From Rubrivivax sp. (lineage in GTDB: Bacteria; Pseudomonadota; Gammaproteobacteria; Burkholderiales; Burkholderiaceae_C), in contig SEFA01000062.1 in NCBI GenBank assembly GCA_004210455.1, forward strand, positions 1-39,782: a stretch of DNA of 39,782 nucleotides, read 5' to 3'. Position 1 is the first letter of the stretch. Every line of letters begins with the position of its first letter. A program made the position numbers and the translations under genes. The notes under the pieces were generated by a model. The model had not been told where the DNA came from, ran no database searches, and worked only from the letters and a program-made list of their open reading frames with translations. This document shows positions 23,587-31,705 of the stretch, piece by piece.

Positions 23587-23934
23587 ATGTCGGCTGTGAT
23601 GCTCAATGCCGCCATCGGCCAATCGTCGATGGCGTCCCTGCTGAAACAGGATGCGGTGCGCCTGCAGCAGGAAGCGCAAGCGCTTTCACAGGGCGTAGTC
23701 CCAGGCTCCACCCATAACCAAAACGAGATCAGCTTCGAGCAGGTGCTGCGGCGCGTGGACGACCGCGACCAGGCCGCCGCTGCCCGCATGGAAGCGGTCG
23801 AGCGCGGCGAGAGCGACGACCTCGTCGGCGCGATGCTCGCCAGCCAGGAAGCCAGCCTGTCCTTCTCGATGCTCATGCAGGTCCGCAACAAGGTCGCGGG
23901 CGCCGTGGACGAGCTGATCAAGATGCAGCTCTGA
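23587..23934 (+). CDS. fliE: Flagellar hook-basal body protein FliE
   Basis: Periplasmic adaptor joining the MS ring (FliF) to the proximal rod (FlgB) and the first exported substrate. The 115-residue protein starts at ATG 23587 (MSAVMLNAAIGQSS) with CCCGGAGC upstream; the frame is open to 23524 without a ribosome site. The conserved C-terminal helical half is clear: ISFEQVLRRVDDRDQAAAAR, LVGAMLASQEASLSFSMLMQ and VRNKVAGAVDELIKMQL. First gene of fliE-F-G-H-I-J, downstream of the c-di-GMP riboswitch. fliF follows after 19 bases. Confidence 0.94.
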   Translation: MSAVMLNAAIGQSSMASLLKQDAVRLQQEAQALSQGVVPGSTHNQNEISFEQVLRRVDDRDQAAAARMEAVERGESDDLVGAMLASQEASLSFSMLMQVRNKVAGAVDELIKMQL

Positions 23935-23953
23935 GGCCTGCGGGACGCACACG

Positions 23954-25843
23954 ATGAACGAGCTGCAGACCCTCCAGAACGCGACCGGCGCCCCAGACGA
24001 CGCCGCGCCCGCGTGGCGCCGCCGCCTCGGCCAGGCGCTGGGCGGCCTCAACAGGGCCGCACCCTCGGCCGACGCCGGCATGCGCGGTCTGCGCGGTCTC
24101 GCGCCGCTGCTGATCCTGGCGACCGTCGTCACCGCGCTGGTGCTGATGCTGCTGTGGCGCGACCAGGCCGGCTACAAGCCGGTCTTCGGTCAGCGCGAGC
24201 ATGTGCCCACCGCCGACGTGCTGTCGGTGCTCGACGCCGAACACATCGCCTACCGGCTGCATCCCGAGAGCGGTCAGGTGCTGGTGCCCGACTCCGACCT
24301 GGGCCGCGCGCGCATGCTGCTCGCCGCCAAGGGCGTCGTGGCCAGGCTGCCGGCCGGCCTGGAGCTGATGGACCAGAACGACCCCCTGGGCGTGAGCCAG
24401 TTCGTGCAGGACATCCGATTCCGCCGCGGGCTCGAAGGCGAACTCGCGCAGAGCATGATGGCGCTGGACGCCGTCGAGGGCGCGCGCGTCCACCTGTCCG
24501 TCGCGAAGAGCAGCTCCTTCGTGCTCAACGACGGGCAGAAGAGCTCGGCCTCGGTGGTGCTGACGCTCAAGCCGGGCCGCTCGCTCAACCACGAGCAGAT
24601 CGCCGCGGCCATCAACCTGGTGGCCGGCTCGGTGGCCAACCTCGATCCGTCGCGCGTCAGCCTGGTCGACCAGCAGGGCAACCTGCTGTCGGCGCGCGTC
24701 GACATGAGCGAGGGCTTCGACGGCGGCGCGCAGGGCAACGAGGCGCAGCGCCGCATCCAGGACGACATCCGCCGCAACGTGCACGAGCTGCTGGCGCCGG
24801 TGCTGGGGGAGCAGAACTATCGCCTGAGCGTCACCGCCGACGTCAACAACGACCGCGTGCAGGAAACCCGCGAGCAGTACGGCGACGCGCCCAAGCTGAC
24901 CAATGAAGCCATGCGCGAGGAGCAGGACCGGGAGCGCATCGCGCTGGGCGTGCCGGGCTCGTTGAGCAACCGGCCGCCGGCCGCGCTGGCGGCGGCCGCC
25001 GCGTCCGCGGCGCAAGGCGAGGATCCCAACGGTGCGAACGCCAATGCCAACAGCAACACCGCGCGCAAGAACGCCGCCACGCGCCAGTACGCCTACGACC
25101 GCTCGATCACGCAGGTGAAGAAGAGCCGCGGCCGGCTGGAGCGCCTGAGCGTGGCGGTGCTGTTGAACACCGCGGCCGCGCCCGGCGGCGCGAAGGACTG
25201 GACGGCGTCCGACCTGCGGAAGGTCGAGCAGCTGCTGGGCGGCGGCCTGGGCATCGACACGCAGCGCGGCGACAAGTTGAGCGTTTCCACGCTCGCCTTC
25301 CCGGCGCCGCCGGTCGTCGAGCCCTGGTACCAGCAACGCGACACCCTCGTCGAGTTCGGCGGCTGGGGCGCCTACACGCTGGCCGCGCTGCTCGGCTACC
25401 TGCTGCTGGCGCGTCCGCTGATTCGCATGGGTCAGCACGCGCTGGGCATGGGCGGCGCGCGCAAGGACCCTCGCAACGAGGGCCGCAACGACGGCCGCGC
25501 CGATCGCAGCGGCGGGTCCGGGATCACGCCGCTGGAACCGCTGTCCGGCGCGTCGGGCGGCACGGGATCCGGGGCGCAAGCCGGGATGTCGCCGGCGGGC
25601 GAGGGCGCACCGGCGCTGGTCGGACCGGCCGGCGGTCTCCTCGGCGGCACCGGGGGCGCCGGTGGCGCGGCGTCGTCGGGCTCCGCGGTCACCACGCTCC
25701 TCGAGAACTACGAACTGCCGCCGCCGGGCTCTCCGGTGGACGTGCTGGTGGACCACCTGAAGGTGCTCGCGGCCAAGGAGCCGGAGCGGGTGGCGGAAGT
25801 CGTCAAGCAATGGGTGCAGAAGAAAAATGGCCGAAGCGAGTGA
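23954..25843 (+). CDS. fliF: Flagellar MS-ring protein FliF
   Basis: Inner-membrane ring that anchors the rod and surrounds the export gate. 629 residues, longer than E. coli (552). First transmembrane helix at 49-68 (LAPLLILATVVTALVLMLLW), then ring-building motifs: NDPLGVSQFVQDIRFRRGLE, ARVHLSVAKSSSFV and SVVLTLKPGRSLNHEQI. An Ala/Asn-rich linker (about 340-370) precedes the YAYDRSITQVKKSRGRLERL region, and the second helix is near 471-489. The cytoplasmic end has a Gly-rich low-complexity insert of about 90 residues, then the FliG-binding tail DVLVDHLKVLAAKEPERVAE to VVKQWVQ. It overlaps fliG by 17 bases. Confidence 0.95.
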   Translation: MNELQTLQNATGAPDDAAPAWRRRLGQALGGLNRAAPSADAGMRGLRGLAPLLILATVVTALVLMLLWRDQAGYKPVFGQREHVPTADVLSVLDAEHIAYRLHPESGQVLVPDSDLGRARMLLAAKGVVARLPAGLELMDQNDPLGVSQFVQDIRFRRGLEGELAQSMMALDAVEGARVHLSVAKSSSFVLNDGQKSSASVVLTLKPGRSLNHEQIAAAINLVAGSVANLDPSRVSLVDQQGNLLSARVDMSEGFDGGAQGNEAQRRIQDDIRRNVHELLAPVLGEQNYRLSVTADVNNDRVQETREQYGDAPKLTNEAMREEQDRERIALGVPGSLSNRPPAALAAAAASAAQGEDPNGANANANSNTARKNAATRQYAYDRSITQVKKSRGRLERLSVAVLLNTAAAPGGAKDWTASDLRKVEQLLGGGLGIDTQRGDKLSVSTLAFPAPPVVEPWYQQRDTLVEFGGWGAYTLAALLGYLLLARPLIRMGQHALGMGGARKDPRNEGRNDGRADRSGGSGITPLEPLSGASGGTGSGAQAGMSPAGEGAPALVGPAGGLLGGTGGAGGAASSGSAVTTLLENYELPPPGSPVDVLVDHLKVLAAKEPERVAEVVKQWVQKKNGRSE

Positions 25844-26864
25844 TTTCATTCCGCCCGGCAGCGCCGCGTCGCTGAGCCCGGTCGAACGTGCCGCCATCGT
25901 GCTGCTGAGCATGGGCGAGGAGCCCGCGGCCGCCGTGCTGCGGTGCCTGTCGCGCGACGAACTGCTGGACGTCACGCAGGTGATGTCGCGGCTGTCGGGC
26001 ATCAAGGTCGACTGGGTGCGCGCCTCGCTGCAGACCTTCTTCGACGACTACCGCGAGCAGAGCGGCGTGCACGGCGCGTCGCGCACCTACCTGAAGCGCT
26101 CGCTGGACCTGGCGCTGGGCGGCCAGATCGCGTCCAGCGTGCTCAACAGCATCTACGGCGACGCGATCCGGCCCAAGATGCAGCGTCTGCAATGGGCCTC
26201 GCCGAAGTGGCTGGCCGAGCAGATCAGCCATGAGCACCAGCGCATGCAGGCGGTGTTCCTGGCCTTCCTGCCGAGCGCGCTGGCCGGCGACGTCGTCGCC
26301 GCGCTGCCAGAAGGTCCGGCCGGCGGCCGTGACCGCGTGCTGCTGCAGATGGCGCGGCTGTCGGAGGTCGACGCCGAACTGCTGATGGAACTCGAGGACC
26401 TCGTCGAGCGCTGCCTGGCCGGCCTCGGCCAGCAGGGCGCGGCCGTCGAGGGCGTCAGGCAGGTCGCCGAGATCCTCAACCGCATGCCCGGCCAGCGCCA
26501 GCAGATGGTGGAGCTCCTGCGCGCGCACGACCCGGGCGTGGTCGGCGAGATCGAGTCCTCGATGTACGAGTTCTTCATGCTCTCGCGCCAGAGCGAGGCC
26601 ACGCTGACGCGCCTGATCGAGGAAGTGCCGCTGGAGCTGTGGGCGGTCGCGCTCAAGGGCGCCGAGCCGCCGGTGCGCGACGCGCTGCTGGCCGCGATGC
26701 CGCGCCGCCAGGCGCAGAGCTTCGAGGACCTGATGCGCCGCGGCGGCCCGATGCCGATGAGCCGCGTCGAGCAGGCGCGCGCCGAGATCATGGCGCAGGT
26801 CAAGGCGCTGGTGGACGCGGGCGAGATCCAGGTCCAGCTGTTCGCCGAGGACGTCGTCGAATGA
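25827..26864 (+). CDS. fliG: Flagellar motor switch protein FliG
   Basis: Rotor protein that touches the stator and transmits torque. 345 residues in three domains: N-terminal FliF-binding (SPVERAAIVLLSMGEEPAAA), middle domain with the EHQRMQAVFLAFLPSALAGD segment (EHPQ-like, here EHQR), and C-terminal torque domain. In the last, ALKGAEPPVRDALLAAMPRR retains Lys264 and Arg281 (E. coli numbering, aligned from memory). The following QAQSFEDLMRRGGPMP keeps Asp288 but has Leu at 289 and Pro at 297, where E. coli has Asp and Arg. The helix normally VDVDDRSIQ reads SRQSEATLT. Start at 25827 lies inside fliF; the stop overlaps the fliH start. Confidence 0.95.
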   Translation: MAEASDFIPPGSAASLSPVERAAIVLLSMGEEPAAAVLRCLSRDELLDVTQVMSRLSGIKVDWVRASLQTFFDDYREQSGVHGASRTYLKRSLDLALGGQIASSVLNSIYGDAIRPKMQRLQWASPKWLAEQISHEHQRMQAVFLAFLPSALAGDVVAALPEGPAGGRDRVLLQMARLSEVDAELLMELEDLVERCLAGLGQQGAAVEGVRQVAEILNRMPGQRQQMVELLRAHDPGVVGEIESSMYEFFMLSRQSEATLTRLIEEVPLELWAVALKGAEPPVRDALLAAMPRRQAQSFEDLMRRGGPMPMSRVEQARAEIMAQVKALVDAGEIQVQLFAEDVVE

Positions 26865-27652
26865 AGACGCTTCGCCCGCATCGCTTCCCGCCGCTGGCCC
26901 AGGTCAGCCGGGCGTCCTCGCTGCTCGACGGGCAGTCGGGCGCGCAGCTGCAGGCCAGCCTCGCGCAGGGCTTCCAGGAGGGGCTGGCCAAGGGCTACGA
27001 GGAAGGGTATGCGAGCGGCCTCCAGACCGGCACCGCCGAGGCACGCAGCGCCGCCGAGGCCAGCGGCCATGCCGCGGGTCTCGCCGCCGGTCGCGAGGAC
27101 GCGCGCGCTCTGCTGGTCAGCCCCGTGGCCGCGGTCGACACGCTGCTCACGCATCTCTGCAAGTTGCAGCAGGACTACCAGTCCGCGATGCGGCGCGAGG
27201 TCGTCGAGCTGGTCGAGCGCGTCGCCCGCCAGGTCATCCGCGCGGAGCTCACGCTGCGTCCGACGCAGTTGATGGCGCTGGTCGACGAGACCCTGTCCTC
27301 GATGCCGCCGACGCGAGACGGCGTCGAGGTCTTCCTGAATCCCGAGGACAGGCAGCGGCTGCTGGAACTGGGACCGGAGCGCGTGCACGAGTGGACGCTG
27401 CATGCGGACGCGTCTCTGGACCCGGGCGAGTGCCGCGTCATCGCCGGCGGACGCGAGGCCGACGCCGGCTGCCGCCAGCGCCTGGCCGCCTGCATGGACC
27501 AGGTGCGGGGTCAGTTGATGCCCGAGACGACCATCGATGGAGAGGGCGGCGCTTCGCAGCAGCCGCAGTCATCCGTCGATCCGGACGCGCATGCTTCCAC
27601 CGCGGCTGGCGCATTCGATGCGCTCGGCGCGACCGGGGAGGGCGCACGATGA
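26861..27652 (+). CDS. fliH: Flagellar export ATPase regulator FliH
   Basis: Stator-like regulator of the FliI ATPase, linking it to FliN at the C-ring. The 263-residue protein begins at ATG 26861, overlapping fliG by four bases. It has the N-terminal GxxxG-type helix repeat (QGFQEGLAKGYEEGYASGLQ, then HAAGLAAGRED), a coiled region and the conserved C-terminal VVELVERVARQVIRAELTLR and FLNPEDRQRLLELGPER, ending with an extra low-complexity tail. The GxxxG pattern and position before fliI make the call firm. Confidence 0.93.
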   Translation: MKTLRPHRFPPLAQVSRASSLLDGQSGAQLQASLAQGFQEGLAKGYEEGYASGLQTGTAEARSAAEASGHAAGLAAGREDARALLVSPVAAVDTLLTHLCKLQQDYQSAMRREVVELVERVARQVIRAELTLRPTQLMALVDETLSSMPPTRDGVEVFLNPEDRQRLLELGPERVHEWTLHADASLDPGECRVIAGGREADAGCRQRLAACMDQVRGQLMPETTIDGEGGASQQPQSSVDPDAHASTAAGAFDALGATGEGAR

Positions 27653-28980
27653 TCAGCATTGCGCTGCGTCGCGTCGAACTCGGCGACGTGCCGGTGTCGA
27701 CGCCGACCGGCCGCCTGGTCGGCGCTTCGGGTCTGCTGCTCGAAGCGAGCGGCTGCACGTTGCGCACGGGCCAGCGCTGCCTGATCGAGCAGCGGCTCGA
27801 AGGCGCGGTCGAGGGCTCGCCCGACGGCTGGCTGGCGGCGCAGGTCGTGGGCTTCCGCGACCAGGTCGCCTACCTGATGCCTTTCAAGAAGCCCGACGGC
27901 CTGGCCGCCGGCGCGCGTGTGCTGCCCGCGCCGGAGCGGTCGTCGCTGATGATCGGTCCGCAGTGGCTGGGCCGCATCGTCAACGGTCTCGGAGAACCGA
28001 TCGACGGCCGCGGCCGTCTCGGCGGCGACCTGCCGCTGCAGATGGTGCCGCCCAAGGTCAATCCGCTGCGCAAGAAGCCGGTGCATGAGCCGCTGGACGT
28101 CGGCGTGCGCGCCATCAACGGCCTGCTGACGCTGGGCCGCGGCCAGCGCGTCGGCCTGATGGCGGGGTCCGGCGTCGGCAAGAGCGTGCTGCTGGGCCTG
28201 ATCACGCGCAACACGGTCGCCGACGTCGTCGTCGTCGGCCTGATCGGCGAACGCGGTCGAGAGGTGCGCGAGTTCATCGACCTCTCCCTCGGCGCCGAGG
28301 GCCTGGCGCGCGCGGTCGTCGTGGTGGCGCCGGCGGACGAGTCGCCCCTGATGCGCCTGCGCGCCACCGAGCTGTGCCACAGCATCGCCGCCCACTACCG
28401 CGACCAGGGACAGCACGTGCTGCTGCTGGTGGACTCGCTGACGCGTTACGCGATGGCGCGGCGAGAGGTCGCGCTGGCGCTCGGCGAGCCGCCGGCCACG
28501 CGCGGCTACCCGCCGTCGGTCTTCAGCCTGCTGCCGGAACTCGTCGAAAGCGCCGGCAACGGCGAGGGCGACGGCAGCATGAGCGCGATCTACACGGTCC
28601 TCGCCGAGGGCGACGACCAGCAGGATCCGGTGGTCGACACGGCCCGCGCGATCCTGGACGGCCACATCGTGCTCACGCGCGCGCTGGCCGAGCGCGGCCA
28701 CTATCCCGCCATCGACGTGGCGCAGTCGATCAGTCGCTGCATGGCGCTGGTCGCCGACCGCGGCCAGCAGCAGGCCGCGCGCGAACTCAAGCAGCTGATG
28801 GCCCGCTTCGAGCAGGTCCGCGAGCTGATGCCGCTGGGTGCCTACGTGCCCGGCGCCGATCCGGCCACCGATCGCGCCGTCGCGCTGTGGCCGCGCATCG
28901 AGGCCTTCCTGCACCAGGGGACCCATGAAGGCGCGCCGCTGGCGCGCACGAAAACCCAACTGACGGAGGTGCTCGCATGA
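27649..28980 (+). CDS. fliI: Flagellum-specific export ATPase FliI
   Basis: Hexameric ATPase (F1-beta related) that unfolds and delivers substrates to the export gate. 443 residues, the standard length. Walker A AGSGVGKSV (172-180, Lys178), GERGREVREFI (200-210), Walker B VLLLVDSLTRYAMARRE (Asp262), GEPPATRGYPPSVFSLLPEL (279-298) and GSMSAIYTVLAEGDD (309-323) are all intact, so it should be active. The frame is open upstream, but ATG 27649 overlaps the fliH stop by four bases and is the family start. Confidence 0.96.
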   Translation: MISIALRRVELGDVPVSTPTGRLVGASGLLLEASGCTLRTGQRCLIEQRLEGAVEGSPDGWLAAQVVGFRDQVAYLMPFKKPDGLAAGARVLPAPERSSLMIGPQWLGRIVNGLGEPIDGRGRLGGDLPLQMVPPKVNPLRKKPVHEPLDVGVRAINGLLTLGRGQRVGLMAGSGVGKSVLLGLITRNTVADVVVVGLIGERGREVREFIDLSLGAEGLARAVVVVAPADESPLMRLRATELCHSIAAHYRDQGQHVLLLVDSLTRYAMARREVALALGEPPATRGYPPSVFSLLPELVESAGNGEGDGSMSAIYTVLAEGDDQQDPVVDTARAILDGHIVLTRALAERGHYPAIDVAQSISRCMALVADRGQQQAARELKQLMARFEQVRELMPLGAYVPGADPATDRAVALWPRIEAFLHQGTHEGAPLARTKTQLTEVLA

Positions 28981-29513
28981 GCGGCAGCCAGGATTCGCTG
29001 CGTCGCAACCTGGGCAGGCTGGCCGAGCTGCAGCAGCGCCAGCTCGATCGCCAGCAGGCGAAGCTGGTTGCGCAGCAGCAGCTGTGCCAGCGCGTGCAGG
29101 GCACCGTCGACCGGTTGGAGGCCCTCGGCGCGCAGGCCACGCTGAGCGGCGTCGCGCTGCCCGGCCTGGCGCAGAACAGCGCCGCCTACAAGCAGGCGAT
29201 GCGCGGCTGGGCCGACCAGCAGCGCGCCGAACTGGCGCGCCGCGAGGCTGAGCTGGCGCTGGCCCAGGCGGACACGCTGGCCGCCGCCCGCAAGCAGGAG
29301 ACGCTGCGTCAACTGGTCGACCGCGCCGACGCGCGCGCCCGCACCGAGCAGGCCCGCCGCGACCAGAAGGGCCAGGACGAGATCGCGTCGCAAAGCGCCC
29401 AGAACGACAGCGCCTATGGCGGCCTGAGCGCGTTCGGCGCTCTCGGCGCTCTCGGCACTTTCGGCGGCTTCGGCCCGAAGACCCGCAGCACCGACCGGGG
29501 GAATCGTGGCTGA
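28977..29513 (+). CDS. fliJ: Flagellar export protein FliJ
   Basis: Coiled-coil stalk protein that inserts into the FliI ring and contacts FlhA. 178 residues, Gln/Arg/Ala-rich and helical: LAELQQRQLDRQQAKLVAQQ at the start, then AELARREAELALAQADTLAA in the second helix. The C-terminal 35 residues differ: a Gly/Phe/Ala repeat (GGLSAFGALGALGTFGGFG) from short DNA repeats, then basic residues. That tail is probably a recent low-complexity addition. Start overlaps fliI by four bases. Last gene before the fliD promoter. Confidence 0.9.
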   Translation: MSGSQDSLRRNLGRLAELQQRQLDRQQAKLVAQQQLCQRVQGTVDRLEALGAQATLSGVALPGLAQNSAAYKQAMRGWADQQRAELARREAELALAQADTLAAARKQETLRQLVDRADARARTEQARRDQKGQDEIASQSAQNDSAYGGLSAFGALGALGTFGGFGPKTRSTDRGNRG

Positions 29514-29520
29514 GCGCCCG

Positions 29521-29548
29521 TTTAAGTTCCGGCCGCGGCCGGTCGCCC
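29521..29548 (+). promoter_or_regulatory. Candidate flagellar sigma promoter for the fliD operon
   Basis: TTTAAGT (29521-29527), 11 bases, CCGGTCGCCC (29539-29548), matching the flagellin element at 1559-1586 in both blocks and spacing. It starts seven bases after the fliJ stop and lies about 45 bases before the fliD start. It should drive the late operon fliD to flgJ. Confidence 0.62.
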
Positions 29549-29593
29549 ACCACAAGGGAAGTCTCAACCTTGGACCTTGTGGAGGAGTCCGCC

Positions 29594-30952
29594 ATGGCGA
29601 CTAGTTTCGATCCGACCTCGACGGCCACCAGCCTGGCCACCGCGTACACGCAGCCGGCGCAGACGCTGCTCGACGCCCAGACCAAGGCCGCGCAGACCGC
29701 GTCCAGCGGCCTGACCAAGCTGCAGAGCGCGCTGAGCGCGTTCAAGACGGCGCTGGCTGCCTTGTCGTCCAAGCCCGGCCAGGCGGTGACGCAGTACAGC
29801 GCGACGCCCGGCGACAGCGCGGTGATGACCGCGACCGCCGCGGCCGGCGCGCAGCCGACCAGCACGCCCATCTTCGTCGAGCAGCTCGCGACCACGAACC
29901 AGGTCGCCTTCCAGGACCTGCCGGCGGTGCCGGCCGGCCCGGGCAGCATGTCGGTGCAGCTGGCCAACGGAACCAGCTTCAACGTCGATCTCGCCAGCGC
30001 CGACGGCGACGGCGACGGCACCTTGTCGCAGACCGAGATCGCCCGCGCGATCAACACCGCGGCCAGCGGCAGCGCGACGGCCATGGTGGTGACCGTCGGC
30101 GGCGCGACCCAGCTGGTGCTGAGCTCCGGCGTCAGCGGCGCGGGCGGCAAGCTGAGCATCGACACCTCCGGCCTGTCGGGCCCGCTCAAGACGGCGCTGG
30201 ACGACACCAGCAAGCGCAAGGAACTGGTCGGCGCGCAGGACGCCGTCGTCTGGCTGGGCGCGCAGGGCACCGGGGTGCGGCTGCAACAGGCCGGCAACAC
30301 GGTGACCGCGATCCAGGGCGTGTCCATCACGCTGAAGAAGGCGCAAGCTCCCGGCGACTCCCCGGTCACGCTGACCGTCGCCCGCGACGACTCCGCCACC
30401 AGCGCCAAGCTGCAGAGCTTCGTCGACGCGTACAACGTGCTGGAGAAGGCGCTCGACGACCTGACCGTCGTCGGCAAGGAAGGCACGGCCAACGGCGCCT
30501 TCGCCAGCGACGCCGGCGTGCGCGCGCTGCGCGACCGCATCGGCAACGCGCTGCGCAACGACTACGCCGGCGCCAACCTGCGCACGCTGGGCGTGTCCAT
30601 CGAGCGCGACGGCAGCGCCAAGCTCGACGGCGCCAAGCTGACCAAGGCGCTGTCGGCCACCCCGGACGCGCTCGACAAGCTGATGGGCTCGGCCTCGCTG
30701 TCCAACCCGTCGGGCCTGCTCGGCGCGATGGACAAGCTCGCCGACGCCTGGACCAACAGTGCCAACGGCCAGATCAAGCAGCGCCAGACCACCATCCAGT
30801 CGCAGCAGAAGAGCATCAGCGACCGCCAGCTGCGGCTGGACCAGCAATACAACCAGGCGTACTCGCGCTACCTCCAACAGTTCACGCAGCTGCAGAACCT
30901 GCAGTCGCAACTGGGCGGGACCAGCAGCCTGTTCGACGCCGTCCCGGCCTGA
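29594..30952 (+). CDS. fliD: Flagellar filament cap protein FliD
   Basis: Cap at the filament tip that folds exported flagellin (LafB in lateral clusters). Start at 29594 (MATSFDPTSTATSLATAYTQ) with GTGGAGGAGT upstream; 24 more bases are open in frame. 452 residues: N-terminal helix region, a middle part with a calcium-like DGDGDGTLSQTEIARAI loop, and the conserved C-terminal DAYNVLEKALDDLTVVGKEG, LRDRIGNALRNDYAG, TLGVSIERDGSAKLDGAKL and ISDRQLRLDQQYNQAYSRYL. First gene of the late operon. The C-terminal coiled end is typical of the family. Confidence 0.93.
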   Translation: MATSFDPTSTATSLATAYTQPAQTLLDAQTKAAQTASSGLTKLQSALSAFKTALAALSSKPGQAVTQYSATPGDSAVMTATAAAGAQPTSTPIFVEQLATTNQVAFQDLPAVPAGPGSMSVQLANGTSFNVDLASADGDGDGTLSQTEIARAINTAASGSATAMVVTVGGATQLVLSSGVSGAGGKLSIDTSGLSGPLKTALDDTSKRKELVGAQDAVVWLGAQGTGVRLQQAGNTVTAIQGVSITLKKAQAPGDSPVTLTVARDDSATSAKLQSFVDAYNVLEKALDDLTVVGKEGTANGAFASDAGVRALRDRIGNALRNDYAGANLRTLGVSIERDGSAKLDGAKLTKALSATPDALDKLMGSASLSNPSGLLGAMDKLADAWTNSANGQIKQRQTTIQSQQKSISDRQLRLDQQYNQAYSRYLQQFTQLQNLQSQLGGTSSLFDAVPA

Positions 30953-30978
30953 ACGCCGGGAAGACCGATGACCACACG

Positions 30979-31365
30979 ATGAGCCACGACGCCTACCAGA
31001 GCTACCAGTCCGTCCATCTGCACGCGCAGACCGCGCAGGCCTCGCCGCTCCAGCTCGTGCTGGTGCTGATGGACGGCCTGCTCGACGAGCTCGCCCGCGC
31101 CCGCGCCCACATCGAGGCGCGGCGTTTCGAGCTCAAGGCCGCCAGCCTGGACAAGTGCGTCGCCATCATCAACGGCCTGTCCAGCGCGCTGGACCTGGAC
31201 ACGGGCGGGGAGGTCGTGGTCAGCCTCGCCCGGCTCTACGACTACTGCGCCGAGCGGCTGTACCGCGCCGGCATCGAGCTGGACGTCGGTCCCGTCGACG
31301 AGGTCCGCGGCCTGCTCGCGCAGATCCGCGGCGGCTGGTTGGGCGTGCAGGCCAGACACGGCTGA
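30979..31365 (+). CDS. fliS: Flagellin export chaperone FliS
   Basis: Cytoplasmic chaperone that binds the flagellin C-terminus and prevents early polymerisation (LafC). 128 residues, all helical, with YQSYQSVHLHAQTAQASPLQ, the conserved LQLVLVLMDGLLDELARARA and IINGLSSALDLDTGGEVVVS, then LARLYDYCAERLYRAG. A four-codon mini-frame (ATG 30968 to TGA 30982, MTTR) with its own GGGAAG overlaps this start, which may couple translation to it. fliT follows after 13 bases. Confidence 0.93.
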   Translation: MSHDAYQSYQSVHLHAQTAQASPLQLVLVLMDGLLDELARARAHIEARRFELKAASLDKCVAIINGLSSALDLDTGGEVVVSLARLYDYCAERLYRAGIELDVGPVDEVRGLLAQIRGGWLGVQARHG

Positions 31366-31378
31366 GAAAGGAACGGCG

Positions 31379-31705
31379 ATGCCTCATTCCCAGCGTCATG
31401 TGACCGCCCGGCTGCAGCAGCTGGGTGAGCGCCTGCGCGACGCCTGCGCGCAGCGCAACTGGATCGCGCTGGCGCGCAGCGATGCCGAGCTGGCTCAGGT
31501 GCTGGGCGGACTCGACGTCGCGGCGCTGACGCCCATCGAGCGGACCGCGCTGCGGCAGCTGCGCCGTCTCCACCAGCAGATCAGCGGCGAATGCCAACGC
31601 GAACTCGAACGCGTCGGGCAGACCTTGGAGCAGATGCGCCAGCAGCGCCAGGGCTGGTCCGCATACGCGGAATCCGCCGACTGGGGCACGGAGGCGCAAG
31701 CATGA
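31379..31705 (+). CDS. fliT: Flagellar chaperone FliT-like protein
   Basis: A 108-residue helical protein in the position of fliT/lafD, the FliD export chaperone. It shows RLQQLGERLRDACAQRNWIA near the start, then LTPIERTALRQLRRLHQQI, and ends ECQRELERVGQTLEQMRQQR plus a short acidic tail. FliT sequences are poorly conserved, so the call depends on length, helix pattern and the order fliD-fliS-fliT-fliK. AAAGGAAC lies upstream of ATG 31379. The stop overlaps the fliK start. Confidence 0.8.
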   Translation: MPHSQRHVTARLQQLGERLRDACAQRNWIALARSDAELAQVLGGLDVAALTPIERTALRQLRRLHQQISGECQRELERVGQTLEQMRQQRQGWSAYAESADWGTEAQA

